A DNA stretch of 64,000 nucleotides from JAUVUV01 sp964548275 (GCA_964548275.1 CAZJQI010000012.1:15519-79518); one strand, 5' to 3'. Counted from the first letter of the stretch, positions 54,696 through 64,000 are shown. Numbers and translations are program-made. Notes: a model not told the origin generated them from the letters alone.

Positions 54696-55688
54696 TTATT
54701 TCACGGCCCTGATCCGTTCGGCCATGCGCCCGATCTGGGTACCGGTAAATTCATCGTAAAGCGGCCTCACTTTCTGCATGAACGGCTCCTTGTCAGGCAT
54801 ACCGACCTCGACCCCATCCTCCTTGACTTTCTGTAGCGACTCCTCGACCATCCTGCTCCAGACCTTACGCTGGTAGTGCATGCTTTCATCAGCCGCCTGC
54901 TGGATCATTTTCTGCTGCTGCCGGGTGAGATTCGACCAGATTTTCTCACTCATCAGCATCACATCCGGAATCGTAGAATGCTCATCGAGATAGTAATACT
55001 TGCAGACCTCGTAATGGTGTGAAGTATAGAAAGATGGTGGATTGTTCTCCGCGCCGTCCACCACGCCCTGCTGAAGTGAGGTATAGAGTTCTCCCCAGTC
55101 TATCGGGGTTGGAGAGCCGCCGAGGATCTGGATCGTTTTCACTGCCATGTAGCTTTTCTGCACCCGGATTTTCAGCCCGACCAGGTCATCGGGGTGCCTG
55201 ATCGGCTTTTCCATTGTATAGAAACTCCGGCTTCCGGAATCGTAGTAGCAAAGCCCGCGCAGACCCACACTGGTCCCGCTGAGAAGGATTTCCTTGCCTA
55301 TGGGCCCGAGGAAAACATTCCAGGCATGTTCCTTGTTGCGGAAAAGGTAGGGCAGCGAATATACGCTGACCACCGGAACGAAACTTTCCAGCACTGCCGC
55401 ACTGGTCTTGGTAATGTCGATACTGCCCAACTGCACCATCTCTAAATTTTCACGCTCTGAGCCCAGTTGCTCGCTCGGGTAGACATCAATTGTCATCCGG
55501 CCCCCGCTGAGTTCCCGCAGGCGCTTGGACATGTACTCCATTGCCTCGTGCACCGGGTGCACTACATCCAGGCCGTGGGAAAGCTTGAACCTGGTTATCC
55601 GATCTTTGGAACTGCTGCAGGAAAGAATCAGTGGAAGGAGGAAAGTTAACAGAACCTTGCGCAGCGAAATCCTCATCGAAACTCTCAT
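54696..55688 (-). CDS. dctP: TRAP transporter substrate-binding protein (DctP type)
   Basis: 330 residues. The signal peptide ends in LLPLILSC, a lipobox, so it is probably membrane-tethered. DctP motifs are FKLSHGLDVVHPVHEAMEYM, YPSEQLGSERENLEMVQLG and the conserved Arg in GLKIRVQKS with DGAENNPPSFY. The ligand is most likely a carboxylate by family rule. It is transcribed first in the dctPQM order. Confidence 0.91.
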   Translation of the reverse strand: MRVSMRISLRKVLLTFLLPLILSCSSSKDRITRFKLSHGLDVVHPVHEAMEYMSKRLRELSGGRMTIDVYPSEQLGSERENLEMVQLGSIDITKTSAAVLESFVPVVSVYSLPYLFRNKEHAWNVFLGPIGKEILLSGTSVGLRGLCYYDSGSRSFYTMEKPIRHPDDLVGLKIRVQKSYMAVKTIQILGGSPTPIDWGELYTSLQQGVVDGAENNPPSFYTSHHYEVCKYYYLDEHSTIPDVMLMSEKIWSNLTRQQQKMIQQAADESMHYQRKVWSRMVEESLQKVKEDGVEVGMPDKEPFMQKVRPLYDEFTGTQIGRMAERIRAVK

Positions 55689-55810
55689 CCAGGGTGGCCT
55701 TGATCCGTAACCGGTTAATCATTGACTGTAAAAATTAAGACCCTGAAGATATCGGGTCAAGGAGAATAAAAAGCAAATACACAAATAGTCTTTAGACTAC
55801 TTATCTGAGT

Positions 55811-56779
55811 CTAGAACCGGCGAGAGAATTTCACGGCTGGGAAAGGCAGGCCGTTAGGGTGAGCCTGTGAAGTATGCATCTCGAAATGCATCTGAAGGTC
55901 TGAAGCCTTGAGATAGCTGTTACTGTTAATTCTTTCGGCAATCAGAACATCCAGGGCGCTGACCAGGTGGTTGGCGAGCAGGATCGTGGTAAATTTAATT
56001 CTGCCCCTGTAGGCGTTTTCGCTTTTGTCGAAAAGTCGATGATATTCGTCATTTTCCTCATCCAGACCGGTCCAGTCCCAATTGTATTGACTCGGATAGA
56101 CTTGGCGCTTGTAGGTTTCCAGTGCAGCCTGCTCCTCGGCAGGACTCGCAGGCACGGGTATGCCCCCGCTGGAGGCGGAGTAGGTGTTCATCTGGGCGAT
56201 TTCCCACTGATGGCCGTTGTAGGTTCTCGGGTCGGTTTCCGGCTGAACGCCAGCTCGGGAGGGATCATTGTCGAAATCTCCGCTCGAGGGCCATTTCAGA
56301 AGGTCCTCGTAATACTCGCCGAACCCGGGGAGCATGGGATCGGTTTCCTCCTCTGGGTTGTTGCGGAAACCAGGATAGAGGAAATTGCCTCGCGCGGCTC
56401 TGGCAAGGTTGAGATATCGCTTCTCGTGCGAACTCCCCTTAGCAGTGAGCAGAACGAGCCCGGCCACGCCAGCCCCCTCCACAGCGAAATAGCCGTACGA
56501 TCGAATTTTACCGTCGAAAAATTGCGGCAGACCCGGCACCAGGAGGCCCAGAAGAACCCGCACCGGCGGGCTGAGATTTCTAAGCTTGCTGCCCTTGTCC
56601 TGGTTCAGTGCTTTCTGATTCAGGATTTTGCACTTTTCCTGCACGAAACCGAGAGTTTTCTCTACCCCTGGTTCGCGTTTTCCGGCACCCGGAGTATCCC
56701 CACGGGCAGAAACCGGCCCGGTCAGGCTAAAAAACACCAGCCAGATCGCAAAAATAATTCGTCTTGAAAAATATTTCAT
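55811..56779 (-). CDS. Exported protein, DUF5683-like
   Basis: 322 residues. A signal peptide (about 1-26) is followed, near residue 70, by a hydrophobic segment PVRVLLGLLVPGLPQFFDGK and a second one (YFAVEGAGVAGLVLL). That arrangement resembles DUF5683/P13-like envelope proteins. The C-terminal part is soluble, with Asn/Tyr-rich loops and ends in a region repeating the Leu/Ala-rich helix. The function is unknown. It follows the PorV-like gene, separated by a terminator. Confidence 0.55.
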   Translation of the reverse strand: MKYFSRRIIFAIWLVFFSLTGPVSARGDTPGAGKREPGVEKTLGFVQEKCKILNQKALNQDKGSKLRNLSPPVRVLLGLLVPGLPQFFDGKIRSYGYFAVEGAGVAGLVLLTAKGSSHEKRYLNLARAARGNFLYPGFRNNPEEETDPMLPGFGEYYEDLLKWPSSGDFDNDPSRAGVQPETDPRTYNGHQWEIAQMNTYSASSGGIPVPASPAEEQAALETYKRQVYPSQYNWDWTGLDEENDEYHRLFDKSENAYRGRIKFTTILLANHLVSALDVLIAERINSNSYLKASDLQMHFEMHTSQAHPNGLPFPAVKFSRRF

Positions 56780-56803
56780 CTCCTGTCCCCATTTTGAAAA
56801 CAG

Positions 56804-56840
56804 GCGCCCTTCAACCGGATCAACGGTTGGAAGGCGCCCG
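56804..56840 (-). terminator. Terminator of the PorV-like gene
   Basis: A GGCGCC-type stem (56804-56818 with 56825-56839) of about 15 bp with two mismatches and T-rich flanks on both sides. It can work in either direction. Confidence 0.75.
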
Positions 56841-56866
56841 GATTTTTTAATCCAGATAGTACAGAT

Positions 56867-57865
56867 TTAGAAATGGGCTGAGAGAGAATAGAAGGTACGG
56901 TCACTCAGCGGATTAACTCCGAGTTCGCGGGCGATATCGAAACTGAACCCTTTCCAGTTGAGCCCGAAACCGATTAATGCGCCGTTCAATTCACCCTCTT
57001 CGCTCTGGTAACCGCTGCGCATTGCGAGCAGCAAATCCTCTAACGGTTCGATAGAGAATTCAGTGCCGATAAAGAAACCGTCGTTTGCCGGGTTGCCCAC
57101 CAGGAAGCGCTCGTAGTCTGCGGCGAACAGAAGATTGAAGCGGTCCTGTTCGAGCAGGTGTTTGAGAATATTATAGCCCCCTCCGATCCTGAAACGGCGG
57201 GGCAGCCTGTCAGACTGGTACTTGTTAGTAAACTGCATGTTGGTGCCGATATCCATCAGCGCAAAGCCGAACTGAAGGGGAATTTCGGTCAGCGGCCGGT
57301 AGAGCACCCCGAGGTCCACGGCTGCGCTGGTTCCGGTGCCGCCCTCGAGGCTGGAGAGCTTTTCCCGGATATATTTCATGCTCACGCCGATATCGATTTT
57401 CTTGCTCAGGCGGGTGGCGAAAGAGCCGTACATCATCCAGAGGCTCTGGTCGTCCAGACCCGTGAGTTCCCCGCCGCCGGCCGAGGTGATCTCGCTGCTG
57501 CCCAGGTCCCAGAGGTTCATCGAAAAGGCCACCACTCCGATATCCTTGATCGGCACGCCCACGTTGAAGAAATTAAAACTGATCTGATCCTCGGTTTCAG
57601 CTCCGCTTATATCGCTCACCGTGAAACTGAAACCCTCGTAGCGCGAAAAATAGACCTCTGCCCGGTTCAGAGAGACCAGTCCTGCGGGGTTCCAGAGTAC
57701 GGTCGGCAGACCCTCGGCCACGCCGGTGTAGGCATGCCCCATGCCGATAGCCCGGGCACCGTTCTGCTCGGTGTATTCAGCCTTGACACCCTGGGCCTGC
57801 AACAGAGGAATCATAACAGGCACAAAGCTAATAACAACTAGAAAAGCCAGGAATTTCCTGAACAT
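56867..57865 (-). CDS. porV: PorV/PorQ family outer-membrane beta-barrel protein
   Basis: 332 residues. A signal peptide is followed by the PorV-type start NGARAIGMGHAYTGVAEG and LPTVLWNPAGLVSL, then a beta-barrel rich in alternating strands that ends in YSLSAHF with terminal Phe. PorV carries type IX secretion cargo from the translocon to PorU. Here the PorU-like gene is directly upstream on the same strand (71 bases), a pairing known in Bacteroidetes. PorQ-like function is an alternative. Confidence 0.82.
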   Translation of the reverse strand: MFRKFLAFLVVISFVPVMIPLLQAQGVKAEYTEQNGARAIGMGHAYTGVAEGLPTVLWNPAGLVSLNRAEVYFSRYEGFSFTVSDISGAETEDQISFNFFNVGVPIKDIGVVAFSMNLWDLGSSEITSAGGGELTGLDDQSLWMMYGSFATRLSKKIDIGVSMKYIREKLSSLEGGTGTSAAVDLGVLYRPLTEIPLQFGFALMDIGTNMQFTNKYQSDRLPRRFRIGGGYNILKHLLEQDRFNLLFAADYERFLVGNPANDGFFIGTEFSIEPLEDLLLAMRSGYQSEEGELNGALIGFGLNWKGFSFDIARELGVNPLSDRTFYSLSAHF

Positions 57866-57936
57866 CGTTCAATTCTCCTTTAGGGGGAAGTTTTTATATT
57901 TATAATAAAATAATGCCAGATCGGCCAGTTCATTTT

Positions 57937-60900
57937 TCAGCGACTAAGTAGGGCTTTACCGACGGCTTCCACCTCCTCTTTTCCTGAAGCATTAATTGAT
58001 TTGCAGATAATCTTATATAAATATACTCCGTTGGCAATTTTTTGTTGGTATTCATCCCTGCCGTCCCAGGATGTGCTGTGGAAACCAGCCGGGAGCCCAT
58101 AGCTTCGAAGTTCTCTCACCGGCCGGCCTGCTACGCTGAATATCCGGATCAGCACGTCCGCGGGGGCGCTGATCTCGTAGCAGATCGCAGTTTCCTCAGA
58201 AAAAGGATTGGGGTAATTGATTACGTTGCTTAAGGTTAATTCGCCGCCGTCTGCGACAACATAGAGCATCAACTCAATGCGGGCCGTGTTGAGTGCATTG
58301 TCAGTGGCGCGGAAACGGAAGCTGTGAAGGGCCTCCCCGGCTTTCGAGAGATCGAGCTCTACAGTTCCCTCCTGGTAGCTGTCCCTTCTGTAGCTGAACA
58401 GAGGGGTCAGATCAGCCGACCAGGTTAGACCGTCATCCACTTCCACTGTCAGTTGCTCCCCTGGACGGCCTGTGGTATTGATACCGCTTTCATCGCTTAT
58501 CACGAGTTCCAGCCTCCGGGAGCCGCTCACCCTGTCCCCGTCAACAAGTTCCCTGCCCTGTGAAAAAACCCTTATTTTCGGGACCGAAGTATCAGCCAGG
58601 GATTGTATCCCTGCAAGAAACGGTGTTTCCCTACTTGCACCAGCCGCATCAGTTAGTTCGCTGGTTGCATAGCCGATAAACATCCCGCTTCCCAAATCCA
58701 TTGTATCCGAAGGTATCGATCCGGCCAGGTTTGCCGGCAGCACGAATGATCCGCTGAAACTGCCGCCACTGATTGTCACCGGCCCATCGAAAAGTACTAC
58801 AGGCGTGCGCTCAAAGCTGACAGTCCTTTCGAGCAGGCCACCCGCTGTCCGGCACTGGTAGGAAATATCTACCGGCCTGCCGACCCCGAGGAACTTGACC
58901 TGAGCCAGCCCGGAAAATGACGTCTCAGGGTTGTCTGCCCGATCCTCAACCCTGCCGGTGAAATCCACCTTCGCCCCGGCTTTCAATTCCACGTGCGGAG
59001 CGAGCTCGATTTTCAACTTTTTCCCAGGAGTATGCAATTTCAGTGCCGGATCGCCGAAGATCGAATAGCGTTCCGCATTACCTCGATCCAGGCCACCGAG
59101 ACCGAGACGGGCCGCGAGGTGGGCCAGTCCGACCGGCCTGGACTCTTGGTTGAATAAATATTTCACGAATAGTTTGTTTAGCGCTACGTTCTGGAAAGCG
59201 AAAGTAACCCTGGTGCCGGCGAATACCACTTCAGCTCCCCCGCCTTTAAAACTGAGCAGCCGTTCTGCCATTGCCTGGTCGAGGTAATCATCGAAACGGC
59301 CGATTGAGCAGGATGAATTAAGCACCAGCGGGAGGCGGTAGCCATTGTTAAGCAGAGCCAGATCCCTTTCGGTGTCCCAAACCCGCTCCTGCGCCCAGGT
59401 TAATTCACTGCCGTGGCCCAGATAGTTAATAACCAGTGCCCCGCGGTTCCACCAGGCAATCAGATCCTCGTTGGCCGCAGGCTTTCTGGTGCCGATCTCC
59501 GGCGGGTCGAACGGGTAGGAGTCCAGATATACTTTTCGTCTCACGAAATCAGCTGGGAAAAGAGAATCGAGTTCCTCGGAGCCGGGGACATGGTTGGTAA
59601 CATGATCGCACTGCCTGCCCGACGTATACCCATCATCCGCCACCAGGATAAGGCGCCTGGTCCAGTCTCCAGCCTCTGCGCCGGAAGAGTACTTGATTAT
59701 CTTATCCACAACAACCGATGCCTCACTGGCTCTGCTTACCGGTATCCTGCCAAGAGAAAGCTGGGGCAGGTCGCTGTTGTCGAAACGAGCGAACCACTCC
59801 TCGACAGCTATGTCTCCAGAGGTAATGTAGGGAAGAATATGATTGACTTTGGCATGGCCCTGGGCTGTTACCCCGCGGAAATCGTTGTGGCCGTCTCCGA
59901 AAAGAACGGCGAACCGGGGCCGGATGGGCCAGTAATTGAACGTGTATCTCAGGAAATTTCTCAGGGCTACGGGATCAGCAGGCCCGAGAGAAAATTCGTT
60001 ATAGATATCCTCGATCGTGACAACAGCCGTAGAATATTCGGCAGCGCGGAAATTTTCCAGGTTACGGGCCTGGGGCGCCAGTGCCCGGGATGTGATAATC
60101 AGATATTCCGCACCGGAACGGCTTCTGAGATTGACAGGCTGCTCAAGACGGATTTCATCTGGTTCGCGGAAAGCTCCATCGGCCACAGCGGCAAATGAGC
60201 GAACCTTATAGCTGGATACCGGAGCAGCAAAGCGGAAAACTCCCGCCGCCGGGTGCTCGACCTCCAGTAATACCGGCTTATCGGGCAAGGTGAGATCGAA
60301 TGCCTGCACCGAAGTGGCAGTTACCGCATTGAACTCGTAAGCCGGGTTTATCGTAAAGTCAGCCTCGTGAAAAATGACGCGCTCTCCTGATCCCAGAGTG
60401 AGTGCGGTCCTGGCGCGCAACTCGATAAATCCCAGGGCCAGTTTCTGCCCGCTGAGTGTAAAGCGGTTACCCTCCATTTGAAGAAAACCCGAAGGTATCG
60501 CGATCCAATCACTGATCACTGTGACGTATGGTTTTATCCTGCCACCCGGAAACTGCGCCCCGTTGAAAAATAATTTATAGTCCAGTTCCCCTGCCGAACC
60601 TGTATTATAAAACTCGTAGCGCAGGTAATTGCCTTCAGCCTCAGGCAACCGGCCGAGGTCAAAATTGCGTTCCACTATACCGCCGGCGTCAGAATCGAGA
60701 ACCCAGGCCCAGTAGTCCGGCGCCGGGTTGTAATTATCGCCGTTGGGCAGTCTCAGGGAGAGGTATTCGGTATTTTCCTCGAGATGGTACCAGAATTCAG
60801 CCGACGTGAGCGGCGTAGTGCCTGAAGGCACCGGTTGGTTGAGTTCGGTCATCCTCAGGCCGTCGGCTCTGCTTCCTCCCCAGGTCAGCCAGTAAACCGC

Positions 60901-61959
60901 ATGGTTGCCGTAGCGGTGGCGGATACTGGAGATAGTCCCGGTGACTGATGCAGTAAACCGGTCAAGCCCCTCGCCGTAAAAAATCAGCCTGTCCCTGCTG
61001 TCAAATGAACCATCCTCGAGTCCTGTCAGGTAAACGGCCACATCAGTCAGAATCGGGTCCGGCACCTCGGGGTTTTCACTGAGCATCCTGCCACTGCCCC
61101 TGTACAGGCGCAGAGAGGCCGGGTTTATTGAACCAAGATCGACACCTGCATGGGCTATACTTTCCCCTGAAACTGCGTACATGTCGGATTCCGGGACACG
61201 CAGGCTCACCCAGGCCTCACCGTCCGAGAATGGCGTGGCGGCAAGAGTTGGCGAGTCTTCAGAAGGAATCCTCCAGCCGGTTGATGATTCGTAGTTCAGC
61301 AGGACGTCCCTGTATAAATCTTCGTAGATTTTTTCAGAGTACCTGCCGGAGAAACCGCCTTGAAAGGATGCCTGGGGAGAAATATCGATTGTTACCTCAA
61401 AACTAACTGTTACCAGTAGAGTATTGGAAGAAGGCTCGTAAATGAACGGACGCACCAGGATTTCGGTAATGAGCAAATCGCGGAACCTTTTCGGCCCGAG
61501 CACCAGCACCCTATCTTCAGGATAAGAGCCGGCCGAGGCAAGCTCGCTGCTGTATTCGGTCACTGAAGGTGGGAAGTTGAATTCATCGCCAGTCCCCTGC
61601 CCTGCTGGCTGGGCCGGCATAATGCGGCCTGCCCGCATACGCAAAGTGTTGCCTGGGTTCCAGCGCGAACTTACCGCGCTTCCCGGTGGCAAAGCGACCA
61701 CTGCCTTGTACTGGGGGAGAACCGGGAATCCAGCTTTGAGGATATCTTCAGCGCAACCGGTCCGGATCCTGGTCAAAGGCACCCCTGATACATCAACAGG
61801 ATCCAGCTCCCAGGGGGGCAGCTCGAAGCCAACGACAATTCGCTTTTCATCCGTCCCGGCCAGACTGAAGCCACAGCCCGAAGCCAGAACCGGATGGATA
61901 CCGCAGGCGAAGCAGGTCAGAAAAACCGCTGCCAGACTTGTGAGGCCTAATTTGGTCAT
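57937..61959 (-). CDS. porU: Gingipain-type C25 peptidase, PorU-like
   Basis: 1340 residues. A signal peptide is followed by a large beta-rich N-terminal region (about 30-630), then the C25 peptidase domain (about 640-990). LFGDGHNDFRG and LVADDGY open it. The catalytic His is in INYLGHGSE (about 847), the Cys in LNSSCSIGRFDD (about 882), and SIFGDPALKLH closes it. The C-terminus (about 1240-1340) has NYPNPFSEETAI and WDGRDEYQQKIANGVYLYKI, the FlgD/type IX C-terminal sorting pattern. PorU removes sorting signals and attaches cargo to the surface. A secreted C25 protease rather than the sortase itself is the alternative. Confidence 0.82.
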   Translation of the reverse strand: MTKLGLTSLAAVFLTCFACGIHPVLASGCGFSLAGTDEKRIVVGFELPPWELDPVDVSGVPLTRIRTGCAEDILKAGFPVLPQYKAVVALPPGSAVSSRWNPGNTLRMRAGRIMPAQPAGQGTGDEFNFPPSVTEYSSELASAGSYPEDRVLVLGPKRFRDLLITEILVRPFIYEPSSNTLLVTVSFEVTIDISPQASFQGGFSGRYSEKIYEDLYRDVLLNYESSTGWRIPSEDSPTLAATPFSDGEAWVSLRVPESDMYAVSGESIAHAGVDLGSINPASLRLYRGSGRMLSENPEVPDPILTDVAVYLTGLEDGSFDSRDRLIFYGEGLDRFTASVTGTISSIRHRYGNHAVYWLTWGGSRADGLRMTELNQPVPSGTTPLTSAEFWYHLEENTEYLSLRLPNGDNYNPAPDYWAWVLDSDAGGIVERNFDLGRLPEAEGNYLRYEFYNTGSAGELDYKLFFNGAQFPGGRIKPYVTVISDWIAIPSGFLQMEGNRFTLSGQKLALGFIELRARTALTLGSGERVIFHEADFTINPAYEFNAVTATSVQAFDLTLPDKPVLLEVEHPAAGVFRFAAPVSSYKVRSFAAVADGAFREPDEIRLEQPVNLRSRSGAEYLIITSRALAPQARNLENFRAAEYSTAVVTIEDIYNEFSLGPADPVALRNFLRYTFNYWPIRPRFAVLFGDGHNDFRGVTAQGHAKVNHILPYITSGDIAVEEWFARFDNSDLPQLSLGRIPVSRASEASVVVDKIIKYSSGAEAGDWTRRLILVADDGYTSGRQCDHVTNHVPGSEELDSLFPADFVRRKVYLDSYPFDPPEIGTRKPAANEDLIAWWNRGALVINYLGHGSELTWAQERVWDTERDLALLNNGYRLPLVLNSSCSIGRFDDYLDQAMAERLLSFKGGGAEVVFAGTRVTFAFQNVALNKLFVKYLFNQESRPVGLAHLAARLGLGGLDRGNAERYSIFGDPALKLHTPGKKLKIELAPHVELKAGAKVDFTGRVEDRADNPETSFSGLAQVKFLGVGRPVDISYQCRTAGGLLERTVSFERTPVVLFDGPVTISGGSFSGSFVLPANLAGSIPSDTMDLGSGMFIGYATSELTDAAGASRETPFLAGIQSLADTSVPKIRVFSQGRELVDGDRVSGSRRLELVISDESGINTTGRPGEQLTVEVDDGLTWSADLTPLFSYRRDSYQEGTVELDLSKAGEALHSFRFRATDNALNTARIELMLYVVADGGELTLSNVINYPNPFSEETAICYEISAPADVLIRIFSVAGRPVRELRSYGLPAGFHSTSWDGRDEYQQKIANGVYLYKIICKSINASGKEEVEAVGKALLSR

Positions 61960-61989
61960 AAAACCTTATTCAGACTTTAGCGGCAGTGC

Positions 61990-62154
61990 TCAGAACGAAC
62001 GAGCCTCGTCTATCAGCATGATCGGGATATCGTCTTTCACCGCATAAATCAGCCGGCATGCATGGCAGACAAGCTGGTTCTCCTGTGACTTGTACTCGAG
62101 TTCACCCTTGCATTTAGGGCAGACAAGGATCTCCAACAATTTTTCATCAAGCAT
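61990..62154 (-). CDS. Trm112-family small zinc protein (YcaR-like)
   Basis: 54 residues, MLDEKLLEILVCPKCKGELE at the start, then CHAC and the C-terminal DDIPIMLIDEAR. The four Cys form the zinc site of the Trm112/YcaR family. Eukaryotic Trm112 activates methyltransferases; the bacterial role is not settled. It lies between era and the PorU-like gene, reading in the same direction. Confidence 0.9.
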   Translation of the reverse strand: MLDEKLLEILVCPKCKGELEYKSQENQLVCHACRLIYAVKDDIPIMLIDEARSF

Positions 62155-62184
62155 GGATCCTCCAAGCTAATAAGGTTTATATCT

Positions 62185-63123
62185 TCAGAGATTACGCCTG
62201 CTGTAACCCACAGTTTTGAGAAAAAAATCGTTTTTGCGCCATTTTTGTCTTACCTTGACCCACAGGTCGAGATAAACGCCGGATTCCACGAAATCCTCGA
62301 TCTTGGCCCGCGCAGCCCTGCCGATCCGTTTGAGTTGCTCCCCTTTGCGACCGATGATTATCTTTTTCTGGCTGTCTCGCTCTGTATAGATTATTGCCTT
62401 GATATAGATCTTGTTACCCCCGCGCTCCTTGAAATCCTCCACCAGCACGGTTGTGGCATAGGGCAGTTCATCGTGCAGGAACTCGTAAAGAGTTTCCCGA
62501 ATCAATTCGGCTGCGAAAAACCGAATCGGCTGGGTGGCAAGCTGGTCCTCTGAGTAAAGGAAAGGCCCTTCGGGCAATCTTTTGACAACCGCACCCAGCA
62601 GCTCGTCCAGGCCCTCGCCTTTCAGCGCGCTGATCGGCAGGATTTCCTCGAACAGACCGGTGTCCGCATATTCAGCGATCAGGGGAAGAAGAGCAGGCTT
62701 TTTCACCAGATCAACTTTGTTGATCGTCAGAAAGCGGGGAACATCGACTCTGCTTATGCGTTCGAGGAGTTGCCGGTCGGCTATGATGTCTGGTTCTGTC
62801 GCTTCAACCATCACGATTACCAAATCCGCGCCGCTTACCGCTTTGAAACTCGCCTGGGTCATGAACTCCTGAAGTTTGTCGCGGGGTTGGATCACCCCTG
62901 GTGTGTCCAGAAAGACTATCTGGTAGTCCTCCCCGGTAAGAATTCCCAATACCTGTTGCCTGGTTGTCTGGGCCTTGCGGCTCACAATGGATAATTTCTG
63001 GCCCAGCAGGGTGTTCAGCAGGGTGCTTTTTCCCACATTCGGGAGGCCGGCAATAGCCACGATGCCGCTTTTGCTGCCAGAGCGCCCAACTGCATTTGCC
63101 TTTATTTCATTCTTTTTTGGCAT
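62185..63123 (-). CDS. era: GTPase Era
   Basis: GTPase needed for 30S assembly. 312 residues. G1 GLPNVGKST (the usual Arg of GRPNVGKS is Leu), the switch region KAQTTRQQV, G3 DTPGV, G4 NKVD and G5 SALKGEG are all present. The C-terminal KH domain (about 215-300) carries GRKGEQLKRIG. It is the first gene of the transcript that includes the Trm112-like gene. Confidence 0.95.
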   Translation of the reverse strand: MPKKNEIKANAVGRSGSKSGIVAIAGLPNVGKSTLLNTLLGQKLSIVSRKAQTTRQQVLGILTGEDYQIVFLDTPGVIQPRDKLQEFMTQASFKAVSGADLVIVMVEATEPDIIADRQLLERISRVDVPRFLTINKVDLVKKPALLPLIAEYADTGLFEEILPISALKGEGLDELLGAVVKRLPEGPFLYSEDQLATQPIRFFAAELIRETLYEFLHDELPYATTVLVEDFKERGGNKIYIKAIIYTERDSQKKIIIGRKGEQLKRIGRAARAKIEDFVESGVYLDLWVKVRQKWRKNDFFLKTVGYSRRNL

Positions 63124-63285
63124 TCAATCCTTCAATAATATCAACAAAAATCATTAAATGATGGACCCTTGCCACGGTCAACATAACTTTAATAACCTTG
63201 CTCCTGGATTGGCAAGATAAACTGGACCGGTCTGTAATTTTCAGGATAAAACGGGACTTGAAACCTGCGCTTGAAACGAAGAAAA

Positions 63286-63361
63286 TGGTGCGCCGTCAGG
63301 GAATCGAACCCCGAACCTAGTGATTAAGAGTCACTTGCTCTGCCAATTGAGCTAACGGCGC
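63286..63361 (-). tRNA. tRNA-Lys(CUU)
   Basis: Full cloverleaf on the minus strand: acceptor stem GCGCCGT/ACGGCGC, D-arm with AGCTCAATTGGCAGAGC, anticodon stem AGTGA/TCACT with loop CTCTTAA (anticodon CUU), T-loop GTTCGATTC. An encoded CCA ends at 63286. Confidence 0.97.
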
Positions 63362-63601
63362 AATCTAAATCAGACGAAGAATTTTTGGATGAAACCTCTG
63401 GGAGGAATTATTATCTGTTTTCGGTTATCAAATCCTTGTTAATATAACAGATAAGCGCGAATCGATCAAGTAAAAAGCCCCCAGCAACTGAAAGCGATTG
63501 ACCGATGCGGCTAATTTTTTCTTCGGCAAGGATAAAATAAACTTTAACCAGGGAGGCTTTCAAGGTGGGAGGATGAAAGGCTTTTTACAAATTACAATCC
63601 A
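63362..63601. other. Spacer without a clear gene
   Basis: No gene supported. An ATG with GGGAGG upstream (63568-63575) opens a short plus-strand frame that runs antisense to the small protein and is probably spurious. Confidence 0.6.
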
Positions 63602-63844
63602 TCAACTTGCAGCCCCTTTTGCCACAAGCTTTCTTTTCAGGGCTGGGTTAGACTCTTTCTCAGGTTTCCTGCTCGCTTTCTTTTTCATTTTAAGAGAAAT
63701 AGTTGTGCGGCAATCCGCACAGTTAAACAGGGCAAGAAAATCTCCGTTGTCGGAAAATTCCTGTTTTCCGAGGAAAATCAACCTTTTATGCCGGCACAGC
63801 TTACTTGCGCGTTTTTTTTCGGTTTGAACAGAACCCATTTTCAT
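63602..63844 (-). CDS. Small Cys-rich basic protein, unknown
   Basis: 80 residues, not recognised. CRHKRLIF and FNCADCRTTI give a possible zinc site, followed by a Lys/Arg-rich tail. The ATG at 63844 has GGAG 7 bases upstream (an in-frame ATG 17 codons earlier has none). The tail could bind nucleic acid. It reads leftward, with its promoter probably in the AT-rich right edge of the window. Confidence 0.55.
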   Translation of the reverse strand: MKMGSVQTEKKRASKLCRHKRLIFLGKQEFSDNGDFLALFNCADCRTTISLKMKKKASRKPEKESNPALKRKLVAKGAAS

Positions 63845-64000
63845 GATAATACTCCTGCTATGATAAAAGTCTCCTTTTGCATATTTTATACGCAAATATC
63901 ATACCAGATCTGGCTCCCTTGACTGCAGGCATTTTTAAATTTAGCTTTAGGGGTATCCCCTTAGCTGATGTTACTACTATATATTGTGTTTCAAGTTTTT

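Noticed and set aside
63498..63827. 109-codon plus-strand ORF at the right edge
   Set aside because: Antisense to the small Cys-rich gene, which has a good ribosome-binding site.
63939..63964. Palindrome around GGGGTATCCCC at the right edge
   Set aside because: Imperfect arms and no T-run or gene context; could be an operator but nothing supports it.

Overview
The window reads as a draft chromosomal contig of an uncultured, Gram-negative-type bacterium of the FCB (Fibrobacteres-Chlorobi-Bacteroidetes) superphylum or a neighbouring candidate phylum. The reasons are a PorU-like C25 protease next to a PorV-like barrel protein (type IX secretion), a GWxTD-domain protein, a DUF4175/DUF4159 pair, bactofilin, menaquinone synthesis by the futalosine route, and TRAP transport. 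A 100-base run of N at 39276-39375 marks a scaffold gap. I cannot name the phylum from sequence alone. Nearly all of the window is dense housekeeping DNA; no prophage, CRISPR array or complete insertion sequence was seen.

Layout. 1-8.2 kb: an attenuator-like leader, chorismate mutase and DAHP synthase, then leuA-leuC-leuD-leuB, then, after a repeat-rich spacer, a second DAHP synthase. 8.4-14.9 kb: prolyl-tRNA synthetase, a phosphoesterase, carB, a lone receiver domain and two small proteins. 15-24 kb: Nnr, then the classic fatty-acid block yceD-rpmF-plsX-fabH-fabD-fabG-acpP-fabF-rnc. 24-30 kb: acyl-CoA dehydrogenase, mqnE, an NhaD-type antiporter, mqnC and an MTA-phosphorylase-like enzyme. 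30-34 kb: PurE-like protein, TsaC, YwlE-like phosphatase, bactofilin module, HEAT-like lipoprotein. 34-39 kb: murA and prmC (minus), leuS (plus). 39-47.5 kb: tandem repeat with gap, MotB-like protein, cyclic-nucleotide-binding protein, TPR and DUF1573 proteins, DUF4175 and DUF4159. 47.8-50 kb: tmRNA, CvpA, lytic transglycosylase with a long structured leader. 50-64 kb (minus strand): GWxTD protein, TRAP transporter, PorV-like and PorU-like proteins, Trm112-like protein, Era, tRNA-Lys(CUU), and a small Cys-rich protein.

The most notable signal is at the left edge. A 12-codon leader ORF (58-96) made almost only of Phe, Tyr and Leu codons is followed by mutually exclusive antiterminator and terminator hairpins, directly upstream of aromatic and leucine biosynthesis genes. 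This has the architecture of a ribosome-mediated transcription attenuator that could sense aromatic amino acids and leucine together. A second upstream ORF precedes leuA. Other points for a second look are mqnE, which has no canonical start codon and is in frame with the TAG of the gene before it; a branched, terminator-closed RNA structure (49747-49844) in the leader of a lytic transglycosylase; MITE-like and IS200/IS605-like debris; and a PurE paralogue that lacks a conserved active-site histidine.
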